Below are positions 1-10,689 of a stretch of DNA of 64,000 bases, in pieces. The notes below the pieces were generated by a model. That model was not told the DNA's origin and searched no databases. It saw nothing but the letters and a program-made list of their open reading frames with translations. Made by a program: the position numbers and the translations under genes. Numbering within the stretch: position 1 is the first letter of the stretch; each line of letters begins with the position of its first letter. This DNA is from Nipponacmea schrenckii (taxonomy: Eukaryota; Mollusca; Gastropoda; Lottiidae): the NCBI GenBank assembly GCA_030562195.1, contig CM060199.1, positions 39,018,338 through 39,082,337 of the forward strand, in the 5' to 3' direction.

Positions 1-46
1 CAAATTTTAGACTTGTGAGATCATTCTTAATTTTTCTATTTTTCAG

Positions 47-220
47 GTGAGGAAGATAGCACCAGAGTATTACGACAATTTACCACGACATGAATCATGG
101 GTCAAGGTCATCTGGGATTTTATCGTAGACCCAGAAATCGGCCCATATTCTAGAATCCGACGTAGAAATCAAGGTCAGCAGAATGGCGTCACTACAACTG
201 AAAACGAAAAAAGCGAATAA
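47..220 (+). CDS. C-terminal coding exon of an unrecognised gene
   Basis: A pyrimidine-rich acceptor (tttttctatttttcag) is followed by 58 codons to TAA at 218-220. If phase 0 is right, the peptide starts VRKIAPEYYDNLPRHESW, contains the hydrophobic/aromatic stretch WVKVIWDFIVDPEIG, and ends in a basic then polar tail (RIRRR, then Q, N, T, E and K). The lack of stops, the non-repetitive composition and the good acceptor support a real exon; the rest of the gene lies left of the window. I do not recognise the family. The tail would suit the cytoplasmic end of a membrane protein, but that is a guess. An AATAAA at 440-445 could be its polyadenylation signal. Confidence 0.5.
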   Translation: MRKIAPEYYDNLPRHESWVKVIWDFIVDPEIGPYSRIRRRNQGQQNGVTTTENEKSE

Positions 221-2114
221 ATGAGAACCTAAGGCAAAATATAAAAAATGGACAAAAAAAAAGGATTTGGCAATATACTAAGGTCTCATTTTTGAAAACT
301 TAACTGAGTAATTATCCAGATTTGAAGATCCGATATGATTGGTCAATTTAAAAAAAACATTTGCGATTGACCAATCAGCTGACTGGGAGACTACAATCAT
401 TTTCAGTTTGTTTTCGAGAATATGGCCCTGGTATATCTTAATAAATAACTCATACTCAATTAAAATACCAATATATATTTATAACTGGTAATACGGTATA
501 GTAATTATTACAATAATTGTTGGGAGAAATATTGATATATCAAATATTGAAGGTACAGACTGTGTGTGCTGATTTATTAACAATATCATGGTTTTAAAGG
601 TATGGTTTGGGTTGAGAGCTATACACAAACACATCTGATTTATTCTTATAAATTACAAGAGCACCACAAACATAATCAAATTATAAAATGTCAATTTAGA
701 GATGGAAGATAAAATTAGGTCAGTTATAAATGGAGATTAACATAAATTTACATAAATTAACATAAATTCAAAATTCATAATAAATATAAGAACTGATGAT
801 AGGAAAGTTGAAATCTGTTATCTTCAGGGCTGTTGATTTATTTTTTTCCTAACCGGACATTTTTAACCTATGTTTTGTTGATGTCTAAAATATCCTACTC
901 TCTTATCTTATCTTGTATATCAGTATTGTACACCACATTGATGAAACCTATATCAAGTCACTAAACTCAACATGAGATATGTAAATCAGATGCAAATTGA
1001 TATGTAAATCAGATGCAAATTGAGATAAATGTAGGTAAGAATATGATATATGAAATTAGAATATGTAAAGAAACGGGTAACAAATAAAATTTAAAGAATG
1101 AAAATTAAGATCAACAATTGTAAATCGAAATAAAAATGAAAATCCAATAAATTTAATATCTGCAAATTCAGGCTTTTAACAAGTATTTTTTTTTAATTGA
1201 GAAGATTAAGCCATACCAAGGTAGAAGAAGGCTGCATAATACTAAGTCACATTTAATAATTATAGTCATATACTAAAATGTCTCATTATCAAAAGGGGCT
1301 ATACCTGATATATTCTACGTTTTATATCATTTATTATATACCTAAGTTTGTTATATTAAATAATATTTATTGCACAATGTTATTTTCCTTTGTTGTATAA
1401 CAGTAAATTGAGCCATGTAATAAATACTGATTAGAACATGTTATAATACCAAAGATTTTCAAAACAACCTTTAGTGATCTTCAAAAAGGTCTCTTTATTA
1501 AGTCCACTCTTACCTTATGGCAGTTATGGTCGTATATCTGGACAAAGGTTGGCTGTAAAATTGAAGAAATTTGTATAAGCGGCATAGGGTGTAAGTTTAT
1601 TTCTTATATTTATGTTTTCAAGAAGTTAGATTTAATAGTAATAAGAATATAGTAAGGATTTTATTTATTTTCAATGTGTTAAACTTCCCACCAAAATTTT
1701 AACATTGGAGTTCATCTATTTAATACAATGACATCATTGATTTGTTTATCGTTAAAAATAATTGCTCTTAATCCAATCAAACTTTTCCCACTTTTTTTTT
1801 GTCGTTCCAGTTTTGTTTATCAGTTACAAGTTGTTTGATTTTAATCCTTATAGATACTTTTTTGTATTATTTATTCAAATGTGCCTTGTTATGATCATTT
1901 TGTTTATAAATATTTCCCATTTCTCAATTTATATATTTGAGCAGAAATATATTTGCACATGTGAGTCTTAATAAAAACAACACTATGTAGTCAATATGTT
2001 TTGATGTATAATAAATAATAAACAATAATTAAATTAACAGTCAGGAGTCACATTTTTACAGTTACTTCAGGTGTCCAGGGACATAACTCTTGTTATGGCA
2101 TGGAATGCTTTAAC
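221..2114. other. Non-coding interval, no gene seen
   Basis: AT-rich sequence with stops in all frames. It includes the probable 3' UTR of the upstream gene and a small 23-bp direct duplication at about 966-1020 (atatgtaaatcagatgcaaa). Nothing else is supportable. Confidence 0.6.
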
Positions 2115-2563
2115 GGACTCAGACCACCAATTCATTTGCCATCTGTTTCAATGTTAAATCACGAAATTCAACCTTCCATAACTTTTTCCAGAAATCTCGT
2201 TGAAAGCTATCCTGTATGTCACATGAAAGCCTGGCCAATACTTGGTTTCTGTACAAAATTTCAAAATAGCATGACCACGAAAATTTTGAACTAAACAAAA
2301 TGAAAGTAAACCACTACATTTTATCAACATCTGCTTGACTGTCACTGCACACAAAACCACTATTTTTAGAAATAACCTTCCGCCAATTAAATTTCTCATT
2401 ATCTCAGAAATTCTGAAAGAAAATGCAATTTCAGAAATCAAATTTCAAATCTAGACCAAAAGTTAGTCGAAAATGGGCATGCAAAAACCCCAAAGGAAGG
2501 GAGAAAGAGGATTTACAATTCGTATACAATCATTAGCATAAAATGTTTTTGTGGTCTGAGTCC
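2115..2563. mobile_element. MITE-like element with 13-bp perfect terminal inverted repeats
   Basis: The left end GGACTCAGACCAC (2115-2127) is the exact reverse complement of the right end GTGGTCTGAGTCC (2551-2563). The interior carries no transposase. A second, diverged copy sits at 14206-14659, with the same interior order and degraded ends, so this is a dispersed non-autonomous DNA element. A clear target-site duplication was not found. Small ORFs inside it are incidental. Confidence 0.8.
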
Positions 2564-3330
2564 TAAACATTCAGAAATTCACTCTGATTCACAATTGATT
2601 TTGTTGTAAAGAGAAATGTACGGATGAATGAGTTTACTGAATACATCCAGAATGATATTGTGTTCGTTAATTAAGCTAACAAAGGAAGAACAAGTTCAAT
2701 GAAGTGCAGACATATTCTTGCTCGTTACATAATAATATCCTGATCATAAATGTAAATATTTGGACTTGCCTGCATCGTGCTCAGTAAGATGCTACAAAAT
2801 AAAATAAAAAAAAGCATAGTTCTAACTGAATCTTCCAACTTATACCTTGACTTCAATAGTCACCAGTCTTGTATCACAATAATAAAGAAAGTGACTTGAT
2901 TGGATGTGGATGGTAAACCAGGAAATACAACCATTCAAAGGCCTCAACAGAAAAATTCCTGATCACAAAGCCACAATGTTGATAATCTTGCTGTCTAGGG
3001 CTCTTATTGGCTGTATTTACAATCAAATTGATGCATTCTGTGATTGAGAAATAGTAAATATTGCAGTCAAAGTATTAGTACTAAGTTTATAATAAATATT
3101 GTGAAGATGGTCACAGAAGTTGAACAGTAGCCTTCAATTACTATTTTAACTTTTCTTTCTACTTTCTATTTTATCTTGTAATTTATAATTTAACTATATG
3201 AATAAATTGTGTTTGGTTCAGCATTAAAATATAGTTAACCTTTTAAATTGTTTTTTGATCATCTTTATTAGCCCATATGTTGCAGAAGAGTAGGATGTAA
3301 AACTCCATTTGATTTCATTTCATTTAAAAA
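2564..3330. other. Non-coding interval with a SINE-A tail fragment
   Basis: No gene seen. At about 3266-3325 lies a fragment of the SINE-A 3' end (gcagaagagtaggatgtaaa, then tttcatttcat), in + orientation, directly next to the start of the 29-bp minisatellite. Confidence 0.6.
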
Positions 3331-4499
3331 TGTGTAATTTTTAACCTCTGTATGAATGTATGCGTATTTTTAGCCTCTGTATGAATGTATGCGTATTTTT
3401 AACCTCTGTATGAATGTATGCGTATTTTTAACCTCTGTATGAATGTATGCGTATTTTTAACCTCTGTATGAATGTATGCGTGTTTTTTAACCTCTGTATG
3501 AATGTATGCATGTATTTTTAGCCTCTGTATGAATGTATGCGTATTTTTAACCTCTGTATGAATGTATGCGTATTTTTAACCTCTGTATGAATGTATGCGT
3601 ATTTTTAACCTCTGTAAGAATGTATGCATATTTTTAACCTCTGTATGAATGTATGCATATTTTTAGCCTCTGTAAGAATGTATGCCTATTTTAACCTCTG
3701 TATGAATGTATGCGTATTTTTAACCTCTGTATGAATGTATGCTATATTTAACCTCTGTATGAATGTATGCGTATTTTTAACCTCTGTATGAATGTATGCG
3801 TATTTTTAACCTCTGTATGAATGTATGCGTATATTTAACCTCTGTATGAATGTATGCGTATATTTAACCTCTGTATGAATGTATGCGTATTTTTAACCTC
3901 TGTATGAATGTATGCGTATTTTTAACCTCTGAATGTATGCGTATTTTAACCTCTGTATGAATGTATGCGTATTTTTAGCCTCTGTATGAATGTATGCGTA
4001 TTTTTAACCTCTGTATGAATGTATGCATATATTTAACCTCTGTATGAATGTATGCGTATTTTTAACCTCTGTATGAATGTATGCATATTTTTAACCTCTG
4101 TATGAATGTATGCGTATTTTTAACCTTTGTATGAATGTATGCATATTTTTAACCTTTGTATGAATGTATGCATATTTTAAACCTTTGTATGAATGTATGC
4201 ATATTTTTACCTTTGTATGAATGTATGCATATTTTGAACCTTTGTATGAATGTATGCATATTTTTAACCTTTGTATGAATGAATGTATGCATATTTTTAA
4301 CCTTTGTATGAATGAATGTATGCATATTTTTAACCTTTGTATGAATGAATGTATGCATATTTTTAACCTTTGTATGAATGAATGTATGCATATTTTTAAT
4401 CTCTGTATGAATGTATGCATATTTTTAATCTCTGTATGAATGTATGCGTATTTTTAACCTCTGTATGAATGTATGCGTATTTTTAACCTCTGTATGAAT
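3331..4499. repeat. 29-bp minisatellite, left block
   Basis: About 40 copies of a 29-bp unit (core cctctgtatgaatgtatgcg followed by tatttttaa). Variants change cg to ca after tatg. A run of 33-bp variants with an extra gaat lies at about 4260-4390. The array continues at 5420-5551 after an inserted transposon. ORFs here on both strands are periodic translations of the unit, not genes. Confidence 0.95.
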
Positions 4500-5419
4500 T
4501 AGTGCTGGGTATTGCCAGTAATCCCACGATACGATACGTATTGCGATACAAGGGTCACGATACGATACGTATCGCGATATGGGGTAATAGATAAAAGTAA
4601 CGCTTACTTCCGCTGCTATTGCTACTTTCGTTTTCATCTAAAAGTTCATAATTCGAATGGTGTCTTTTCATGTGAGTATATAAATTAGTTGTGTTTCCTG
4701 AATATTTCAAAATTGTTTTACAAAGCTTACAGACTGCCTTTTTTGAATCCCCTTTGAGAAACCCAAAGTTTTTCCAAACTTTAGACTTATATTTCGCGGG
4801 GGCATTTTCGATTTGTATGTTGTCACTGTCAGCCATTTTTTTTTATGTAGTATCTACGACGTTCATTCGTTTCGTATACGTTTTTGTGGAATCATAATTC
4901 TAATCTTAAGTGGTGGTTTTTCATGATAGTGGATACAAATTTCAATTTGATTGACCCGGAATTTTATTTTTTATATACTCTTGAATGATTATGTCTAAAT
5001 TACAAAACTAAAATTAATTGACCATGTTTTGGTACTGACCGAACTAATTTCAATTTGGTCCACGTTATTTTATTAGCGTAAACCTTAGGATTTAATAACT
5101 TCCACCGACTATTAAATATGTATAAGCTTACGAAAATGAATTCAACCCGGTCTGTGGTAATTAGGTAATAAAGACCATAGGGTGGCTTATATCCACTGTC
5201 TTGAAATGTTATTTAAAACAATGGATTTCAGTGAAGTTTGCTAAAGAAATTTACGATGTGATATACTGATAACCGACAAGTAAATAAAACATTGTCTACT
5301 ATTTTTTATGGATTACCATGTATCGTCAAGTATCGATACAGGACCCCGCGATACGATACGCGTATCGTGGCATGTCGTATCGCGATACATCGATTCAACG
5401 ATATATCGTGCCAGCACTA
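4500..5419 (-). mobile_element. hAT-family DNA transposon, internally deleted, 920 bp
   Basis: Terminal inverted repeats TAGTGCTGG (4500-4508) and CCAGCACTA (5411-5419) are flanked by an identical 8-bp target duplication GTATGAAT (4492-4499 and 5420-5427), the hAT hallmark length. Subterminal regions are full of short palindromic motifs (acgatacgatacg, tatcgcgatac). On the minus strand it keeps a 5' transposase exon with a BED zinc finger. No RNase-H/dimerisation part of the transposase fits in 920 bp, so it is a deletion derivative. A truncated second copy lies at 24784-25296. The precise ends and intact duplication suggest a fairly recent insertion into the minisatellite. Confidence 0.9.
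4608..4836 (-). pseudogene. hAT transposase 5' exon fragment with BED-type zinc finger
   Basis: Reading from ATG at 4836, the peptide begins MADSDNIQIENAPAKYKSK. It then shows a BED finger: VWKNFGF, CKLC (Cys-x2-Cys), and YTHMKRHH supplying the His pair, followed by an acidic/Ser-rich linker. Just after the SSNSSGS linker a minus-strand GTAAGC at 4602-4607 looks like a splice donor, so this was probably exon 1 of a spliced transposase. BED domains bind transposon ends in hAT transposases and are often kept in domesticated ZBED genes. The catalytic region is missing from the element, so I treat this as a relic. It could still encode a short DNA-binding peptide. Confidence 0.75.
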
Positions 5420-5551
5420 GTATGAATGTATGCATATTTTTAACCTCTGTATGAATGTATGCGTATTTTTAACCTCTGTATGAATGTATGCGTATTTTTA
5501 ACCTCTGTATGAATGTATGCATATTTTTAATCTCTGTATGAATGTATGCAT
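5420..5551. repeat. 29-bp minisatellite, right block
   Basis: About 4.5 further copies of the unit found at 3331-4499, resuming after the hAT target duplication. The array ends in a diverged unit near 5551. Confidence 0.95.
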
Positions 5552-5907
5552 AAATTTTTGGGCAATAATAAACTACTGGACAATAGAAAGTTTAATTTTT
5601 TTATTCTAACTCTTCCTTTGTGTTTTGAGAAATTTTGATATTACGATATATTCATTTTAAATCATGAAAATAATTGCTATGTGTAATTTAATCATAATAA
5701 ATCTCCTATATCCTTTTATTTGTAATTTGAAAAGTGAAGTTAGTGAAATCCTGTTTGGCCTTGTAGTTTTAATTCAAATATTACTGCTCAGTCAGTCTAT
5801 ATTCCCTGATGTAATAGATTGAAAGAAAATCTTCAAAAGTAAGGATATGAAGTGGAAAATGGGAAAATGCAATAGACTACTAATTCCTGAAAGGGGGTAA
5901 ACGAAGA

Positions 5908-6255
5908 AAATGGGAAATAACTCTACTTAATTGTGGTCTAAAAATCTTTAAGCCCGATACTTTCATTTTATTCTCCGTATAGGTAGTTTATAGTTGATAG
6001 TTTATATCAAAAACATGAAATGAATAGAAAGAAAATGGTTGAAAAACTTTTTTTAGTGTGAAAGAATGACTACCTATTCTGATGAATGGGTAACAGTACA
6101 TAATAAGTGCAGACTGGAACTACTATGTGGTCAAAGGGAAATAACTCTACTTAATTGTGGTCTGAAAATCTTTAGCCCGATACTTTTATTTATTCTCCGT
6201 ATAGACTATTGGTAGTTTATAGTTGATAGTTTATATCAAACATGAAATGAATAGA
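5908..6255. repeat. Direct duplication of about 120 bp, period about 226 bp
   Basis: The segment gggaaataactctacttaat ... tagtttatagttgatagttt occurs at about 5910-6027 and again at about 6136-6253. The second copy runs into a short SINE-A-like tail (aatgaatagagttttacg). Confidence 0.8.
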
Positions 6256-7107
6256 GTTTTACGCCCTACTCTTTTATAAAAAAAAAGAGTGAATTAATAA
6301 ATATATCTAGGATATATTGAAGATGAACTAAACAGAATTGCTAGATGCTATATTGGAACTTGTTTAAAACTTTAAAAATACCATGACTCTCTTCGCCCAA
6401 CCTACCTTTTCAATACATGCGCATTAGTTGACGTTAATGTAACAGATCTAATATAGCGACGAGGCGTACCAATAGCACACGTACCGATTCCATAATTAAC
6501 ATTGGGGGTAAAACAAAGATGCAGCATGAACAGAAGGCCTATACGGTTCAATAAACTAATTAACTGAACGGCCTCGTCATATTAGTTGGCTCAGTGTGCT
6601 TGGGATACTCCTCATGGAAATTCAACTTAATTCTACTCGATGACAAATATGGAAATAAAGCGAATACCATTTTATATAAAACGGTAAAAGCTCCAGCAAA
6701 CTGGTAACACAAAAATTTTTGACAGACTCAGAGCACATGAATCATGTGTATAATATCATACATTCGAAATCAGGAGAATCTTTTTTTACGGACTGTTTCG
6801 CCATGCCAACTGCGTCTTTGGTCAAAGAAGTTCGGGATTATGCGACATTGAAAATAGAAAAAGACAGGATAAAATATTCCATTGAAATTTGAATTGAAAT
6901 CTATTTTGGCTTTAGCCGTTTGAAGAAAATTGCAATTGATGGGAGGTAACTCTGTTTAAGGAGAGCTTGATGTTCAAGTCTACCCGCTTTTTCCCTCCTC
7001 TAAGGAAAAAGAGTTACAATAATTAAAATTATTGCATGTTTTTGTTGTTTTTTCTGTATTTTTAAAGACTAATTAAGTATTTACAAATTTTAATTCGTCC
7101 ACATTAG
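6256..7107. other. Non-coding interval
   Basis: No ORF or splice-consistent exon stands out. Base composition is less AT-rich at about 6400-6600, with several CG dinucleotides, which could be promoter or 5' UTR sequence for the + strand gene downstream. No TATA box or start site can be asserted. Confidence 0.4.
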
Positions 7108-7111
7108 GCAG

Positions 7112-7156
7112 CAAGTTGTGAGTTTCATTCAGCAGCTTGGAAAACTGATTAAAAAG
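7112..7156 (+). CDS. Candidate small coding exon
   Basis: Fifteen codons (QVVSFIQQLGKLIKK) lie between an acceptor-like ttaggcag and a strong donor AAG|GTGAGT. Both ends are phase 0, compatible with the candidate exon at 7433. The peptide is amphipathic and helix-like. I do not recognise it, and no upstream exon was found. Confidence 0.3.
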
Positions 7157-7432
7157 GTGAGTTAAGCTGTTTGGCAGTCTGAACAACATCGTCCATACAC
7201 AATAAATGACAAAGCTAGGCCACTACTAATAATACTATCTTTATCGAGTGATAGTGCTTAGTGGGTTACTACTTGTTTTTCCTGATGGAGGGGAGGGGGT
7301 TGGAAGACCAGGCATAATCCTGTTAAAATATAGGTATATTATTTGAATGTGAGGTCTGGAAAACTGATGAAAACCAAATCTAGAAAAAAAAAAGCATATT
7401 TTTTAATATCATTTCCGTTTCACTTCTCGCAG

Positions 7433-7540
7433 TTACCTCAAGAAAGACCCTTACCTGGGGATCTCCTTACTAAGCTGGAGTTTAACATTGCTTATTTATT
7501 CGTCCTTAGCTTATATCAAATATACACATATATGTTTTAG
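7433..7540 (+). CDS. Candidate coding exon following 7112-7156
   Basis: A good acceptor (tttcacttctcgcag) precedes LPQERPLPGDLLTKLEFN, which stays open to TAG at 7538-7540. The phase matches the previous candidate exon. It could be a terminal exon, or splice out at a weak internal GT. The first 16 residues look protein-like; the hydrophobic tail may be intron read-through. Confidence 0.25.
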   Translation, partial: LPQERPLPGDLLTKLEFNIAYLFVLSLYQIYTYMF

Positions 7541-8049
7541 CAGGATTATGCCAGCTATTCAACTCAGGGACCTGTATCTAGAATATTTAGTTTGAGATTT
7601 GTAGGAAAGATAGAAAGTTCTGAGCCCTGTTTGACATTGTGACATTTGAGGCGGTCAAAACTGAGCCCTCTCAGCTCTTTCTACCTTACTGGACATAAAA
7701 CTACATTCATTTCATTTGTAATAATCTTGTTTTTTTTGGGTTTTTTTCAGTCAATGAAGTAAAAGGTTGAAAGATAAAAGAAAGCTTTGTTGGTGGGATT
7801 ACTGAGACTAGTAGCCTACCGTAGTGTTTCTAAAAAGGAGGAAAATAAAACTGAAGACTCTATGAAATAATCCATCAAAATAAGCCTTTGTAATAAGTCA
7901 ATTACGGTAAAACAGACACAGAGCAGCCTTCAAAATAAAATCTAGACAATCTTAAATAAAATTTAATCTTGTGAAAATGAACTGATAATAAAAGTGAATA
8001 TTCTTCAGTTTAAAGATGTGTTATAAAACTACGCATTAAATTCTTCAAA

Positions 8050-9792
8050 ATGGCTGGGAGAGGAAATCCAATGCCCCATATGAATGGAGCTAATCGTTTC
8101 ATGAGAAATCAAGATTTTCGATACCAGTCTATGGACCCCCATCCCTCTAAGGGCATGGTTTCCCTATATGATTCTACTTACGATAAAAGAGACTTTAGGG
8201 ATGGTTCCCCATTCGGACCTAGTACTGCTAATGTTAGAGATCGTTCTCCATTCGGACCTAATTTGTCACGTGAGTCTTCCCCTTATGGCGTAGCTAGTTC
8301 CAGAGAGTCTTCACCATTTGGAGCCAATATGAGAAGAGACCCATCTCCTTTTTGTCCTAGAGACACAGGCCCATATTATGGTAATGTTAGTGGGAGAGGC
8401 AGATTCCCTGTGTGCCCACCCTTCAGACCAGAAGCAAACCAAGAGGGTCATATTTTCAGACAAGACCCACCTAAGATCAGATCTATTGAACAGTTTAATG
8501 ATAGTGATAGTAGGGACAGAAGAATAGCTGTTGTAAATGCCACACCAAAACCTAATGAACCCTCAGACAAACGTATTGCTGTACAGAGCCCTCCAGAAGA
8601 ACGGGGTAAACAACCTCCACTGAGTGAAGATCGTGCACGCCAGACGCGGAGCTCCTCCTACTCTTCCAGTGAAGGGAAGGGAAACTCAAGAGACACTCTA
8701 AACAATTCATCTATTTCAAAACGACTGGGTCCTTTTTCGGAAAAGGCCGCATCAAATTCCGGGGATGTTGGTGTAAAGGACCGATCTGAAAGAGATAAGA
8801 GAAGAGAACTAGAACGTATCCGGAGACTTCATCGGAAAATGAAAGAAGAGTCAGCCAAAGAAAAGGATTCTAAAAGTCAGAAATCTGAATCTCCAAAAGC
8901 AAAGACCGAGGACAGTGATACAGAGTTAGAAGATGAACGAGCTAGCCCTGTTCGTAACAAAAGGCACAAAGACAAACCGAAGAAAAGAAGTCGATCAAGG
9001 TCTAGTCATGGACGCTATCGTCATCGATCCTTGTCTATTTCAAGTCAAAAATCTTCACGGAAAGAGGACTCTTTTGAAGTCAGCCCATCAAAAATTCATA
9101 AACAGTCTCCAAGCAAGAAATCCCCAAAATCTGAAAATAAATTGAAAATTTGTGAGTCTCTTCGGAGTGATAAGTTCTCGTCCAAAAGTGTATCCCCAAC
9201 AAAGAGGCATGCTTCAAAAATGGCAGATGATGTTAGTGCAGATAATACGGTGGAGGAGGGGGAGTTAAAATCTTCCGAGTCCAGTCAATGTGACGAGTCG
9301 GACAGTTACAGATATAAAAATGATTTTGATCAAAAACGCGTAAAAAGTACCGAAACGTTAGAGGATTTGAAATTGATCAACACTGAATTAGAAATAGAAG
9401 TGAAAGCATTAAGAAATGAATTGTTGAATGAAAAAAGAGCTGTCGAAAGACTATTCAAAGACAATGATACAAAAATAGAAAATCAGCAAGAATATTACCA
9501 TGACGACCTAGAATCACTACGCAAAGAAGTGGCATACTATAAAAAAGAAAATGATCGCGAAAGAGACTTGACAAACATGGCCAAATCAAAAGAAAGAGAC
9601 TTGTTAAACAAAGTGCGTCGACTTGAGGACAGTTTGTTGCATTCTGGGAAAGAGAATTTAGATTTGAAAGAAAAATTGAAAAGATTAACTGAAGAAAATG
9701 ACAGTTTTCGTTACGGGAATTATTCTCATTATCCACCAGTGGCTCCCCCTGTTCAGACTTATAGATACCAACCTCCTCCATCTCCTTGGTGA
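8050..9792 (+). CDS. Ser/Arg-rich coiled-coil protein, intronless 580 aa
   Basis: One open frame runs from ATG 8050 to TGA 9790-9792. The start is supported by an in-frame TAA at 8011-8013, and an acceptor-like tttttttcag at about 7750 suggests a 5' UTR exon. Residues about 50-115 carry five diverged SPFG/SPYG/SPFC motifs, most with Arg/Asp-Ser neighbours (RESSPYG, RESSPFG). A Ser/Lys/Arg-rich disordered middle includes KKRSRSRSSHGRYRHRS (about 312-330) and VEEGELKSSESS (about 400). Residues about 437-549 form a long charged coiled coil (LEDLKLINTELEIEVKALRN), and the tail is aromatic and proline-rich (YRYQPPPSPW). The composition resembles nuclear RNA-processing or speckle proteins, but there is no RRM, zinc finger or other domain I can name, so function is unassigned. 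An AATAAA lies at 10082-10087. A single uninterrupted exon of this length is unusual beside the heavily split neighbouring genes. Confidence 0.85.
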   Translation: MAGRGNPMPHMNGANRFMRNQDFRYQSMDPHPSKGMVSLYDSTYDKRDFRDGSPFGPSTANVRDRSPFGPNLSRESSPYGVASSRESSPFGANMRRDPSPFCPRDTGPYYGNVSGRGRFPVCPPFRPEANQEGHIFRQDPPKIRSIEQFNDSDSRDRRIAVVNATPKPNEPSDKRIAVQSPPEERGKQPPLSEDRARQTRSSSYSSSEGKGNSRDTLNNSSISKRLGPFSEKAASNSGDVGVKDRSERDKRRELERIRRLHRKMKEESAKEKDSKSQKSESPKAKTEDSDTELEDERASPVRNKRHKDKPKKRSRSRSSHGRYRHRSLSISSQKSSRKEDSFEVSPSKIHKQSPSKKSPKSENKLKICESLRSDKFSSKSVSPTKRHASKMADDVSADNTVEEGELKSSESSQCDESDSYRYKNDFDQKRVKSTETLEDLKLINTELEIEVKALRNELLNEKRAVERLFKDNDTKIENQQEYYHDDLESLRKEVAYYKKENDRERDLTNMAKSKERDLLNKVRRLEDSLLHSGKENLDLKEKLKRLTEENDSFRYGNYSHYPPVAPPVQTYRYQPPPSPW

Positions 9793-10025
9793 TTTTTATC
9801 TAATTATTTCTGGAAATCCTACAATTATATATATAGATGTAGTTGAAACTTGTTGAGCATTACAGAACCTCTGGTAAATCTTTTGTCAGATATTAGATCG
9901 GAAACAAAGACATGATTTTTTGATTTATAAAAAGTAAATAATTCCCTCTTGTAGGTATACATGCTGTCTACCTCTTAGGATAACCAACAAATTCAAATTT
10001 TAAAACTTGGTCCATATGAAATTTT

Positions 10026-10150
10026 GTTCATCAGTGGACTTACCTGGTGTCAAAACTTTACAGCAGATTTTCCTGTAATCGAATAAATCTATAAAACTAG
10101 GTAATTATCCCTTAAACCAAGTAATTTTAAAATTGTTTTTCAATAATTAC
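10026..10150. mobile_element. MITE-A fragment in the 3' flank of the Ser/Arg-rich gene
   Basis: It contains the family core tcatcagtggacttacctgg followed by tgtca, shared with 14040, 19730 and 49577, and imperfectly with 36233. It overlaps the likely polyadenylation signal at 10082-10087, so the gene's 3' end may lie within transposon-derived sequence. Confidence 0.65.
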
Positions 10151-10689
10151 TTATTTTAATAGATATATTGTATTATATAGAGATTTAAATCTTAAATCAT
10201 GACACCTGTTAAGTCTAACTGAGCACTCTAATGTTTAAGAATTCATGTCTATTATAAGACATTTCCTTTAACAAAGCCCTAATCTTGTGCACAAAGGTCA
10301 GTTTCAATTAGAAAATTACTTGTGCCTTTTGTGTCTTGACATTACCAACCTCTCTTGCCTGTCAAGTATTTGTCTGAAGCCAAGTAATTCCCAGCAAGTT
10401 TCAATGATCATAATCGTTCTCATTTTCAACCATATTGGTCTAATAACATCCATTTTAAGTAATCTGCTTGATAAGCGTTGTCCAGTGCTTGGATATCTTA
10501 CATAAACAGTGTTAGAAGAGAAGATCTTATGACCTGCTCGCTCTAAGATTATTTCTAGAATGTGTAGCCAGAAACTAAGATAGGCCATGAAACAGATGGG
10601 TGTTGAGACTATTATGTGCTGAGGAATAGTACTGGGTGGTATATATTAAACAAATGCTGTATTTAACCTCTTGCCAAATTATTTAGTCT
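10151..10689. other. Non-coding interval
   Basis: No supportable gene. Two short overlapping ORFs on opposite strands near 10290-10590 show no family features. Confidence 0.5.

Noticed and set aside
4091..4439. Overlapping 72-109-residue ORFs on both strands
   Set aside because: They are periodic translations of the 29-bp minisatellite (HTFIQRLKI repeats), with no start context or neighbours.
3331..5551. Possible CRISPR-like array
   Set aside because: Units are contiguous without unique spacers, and the DNA is eukaryotic; it is a minisatellite.
9455..9781. Minus-strand 108-residue ORF
   Set aside because: Antisense shadow of the coiled-coil part of the 8050-9792 gene.
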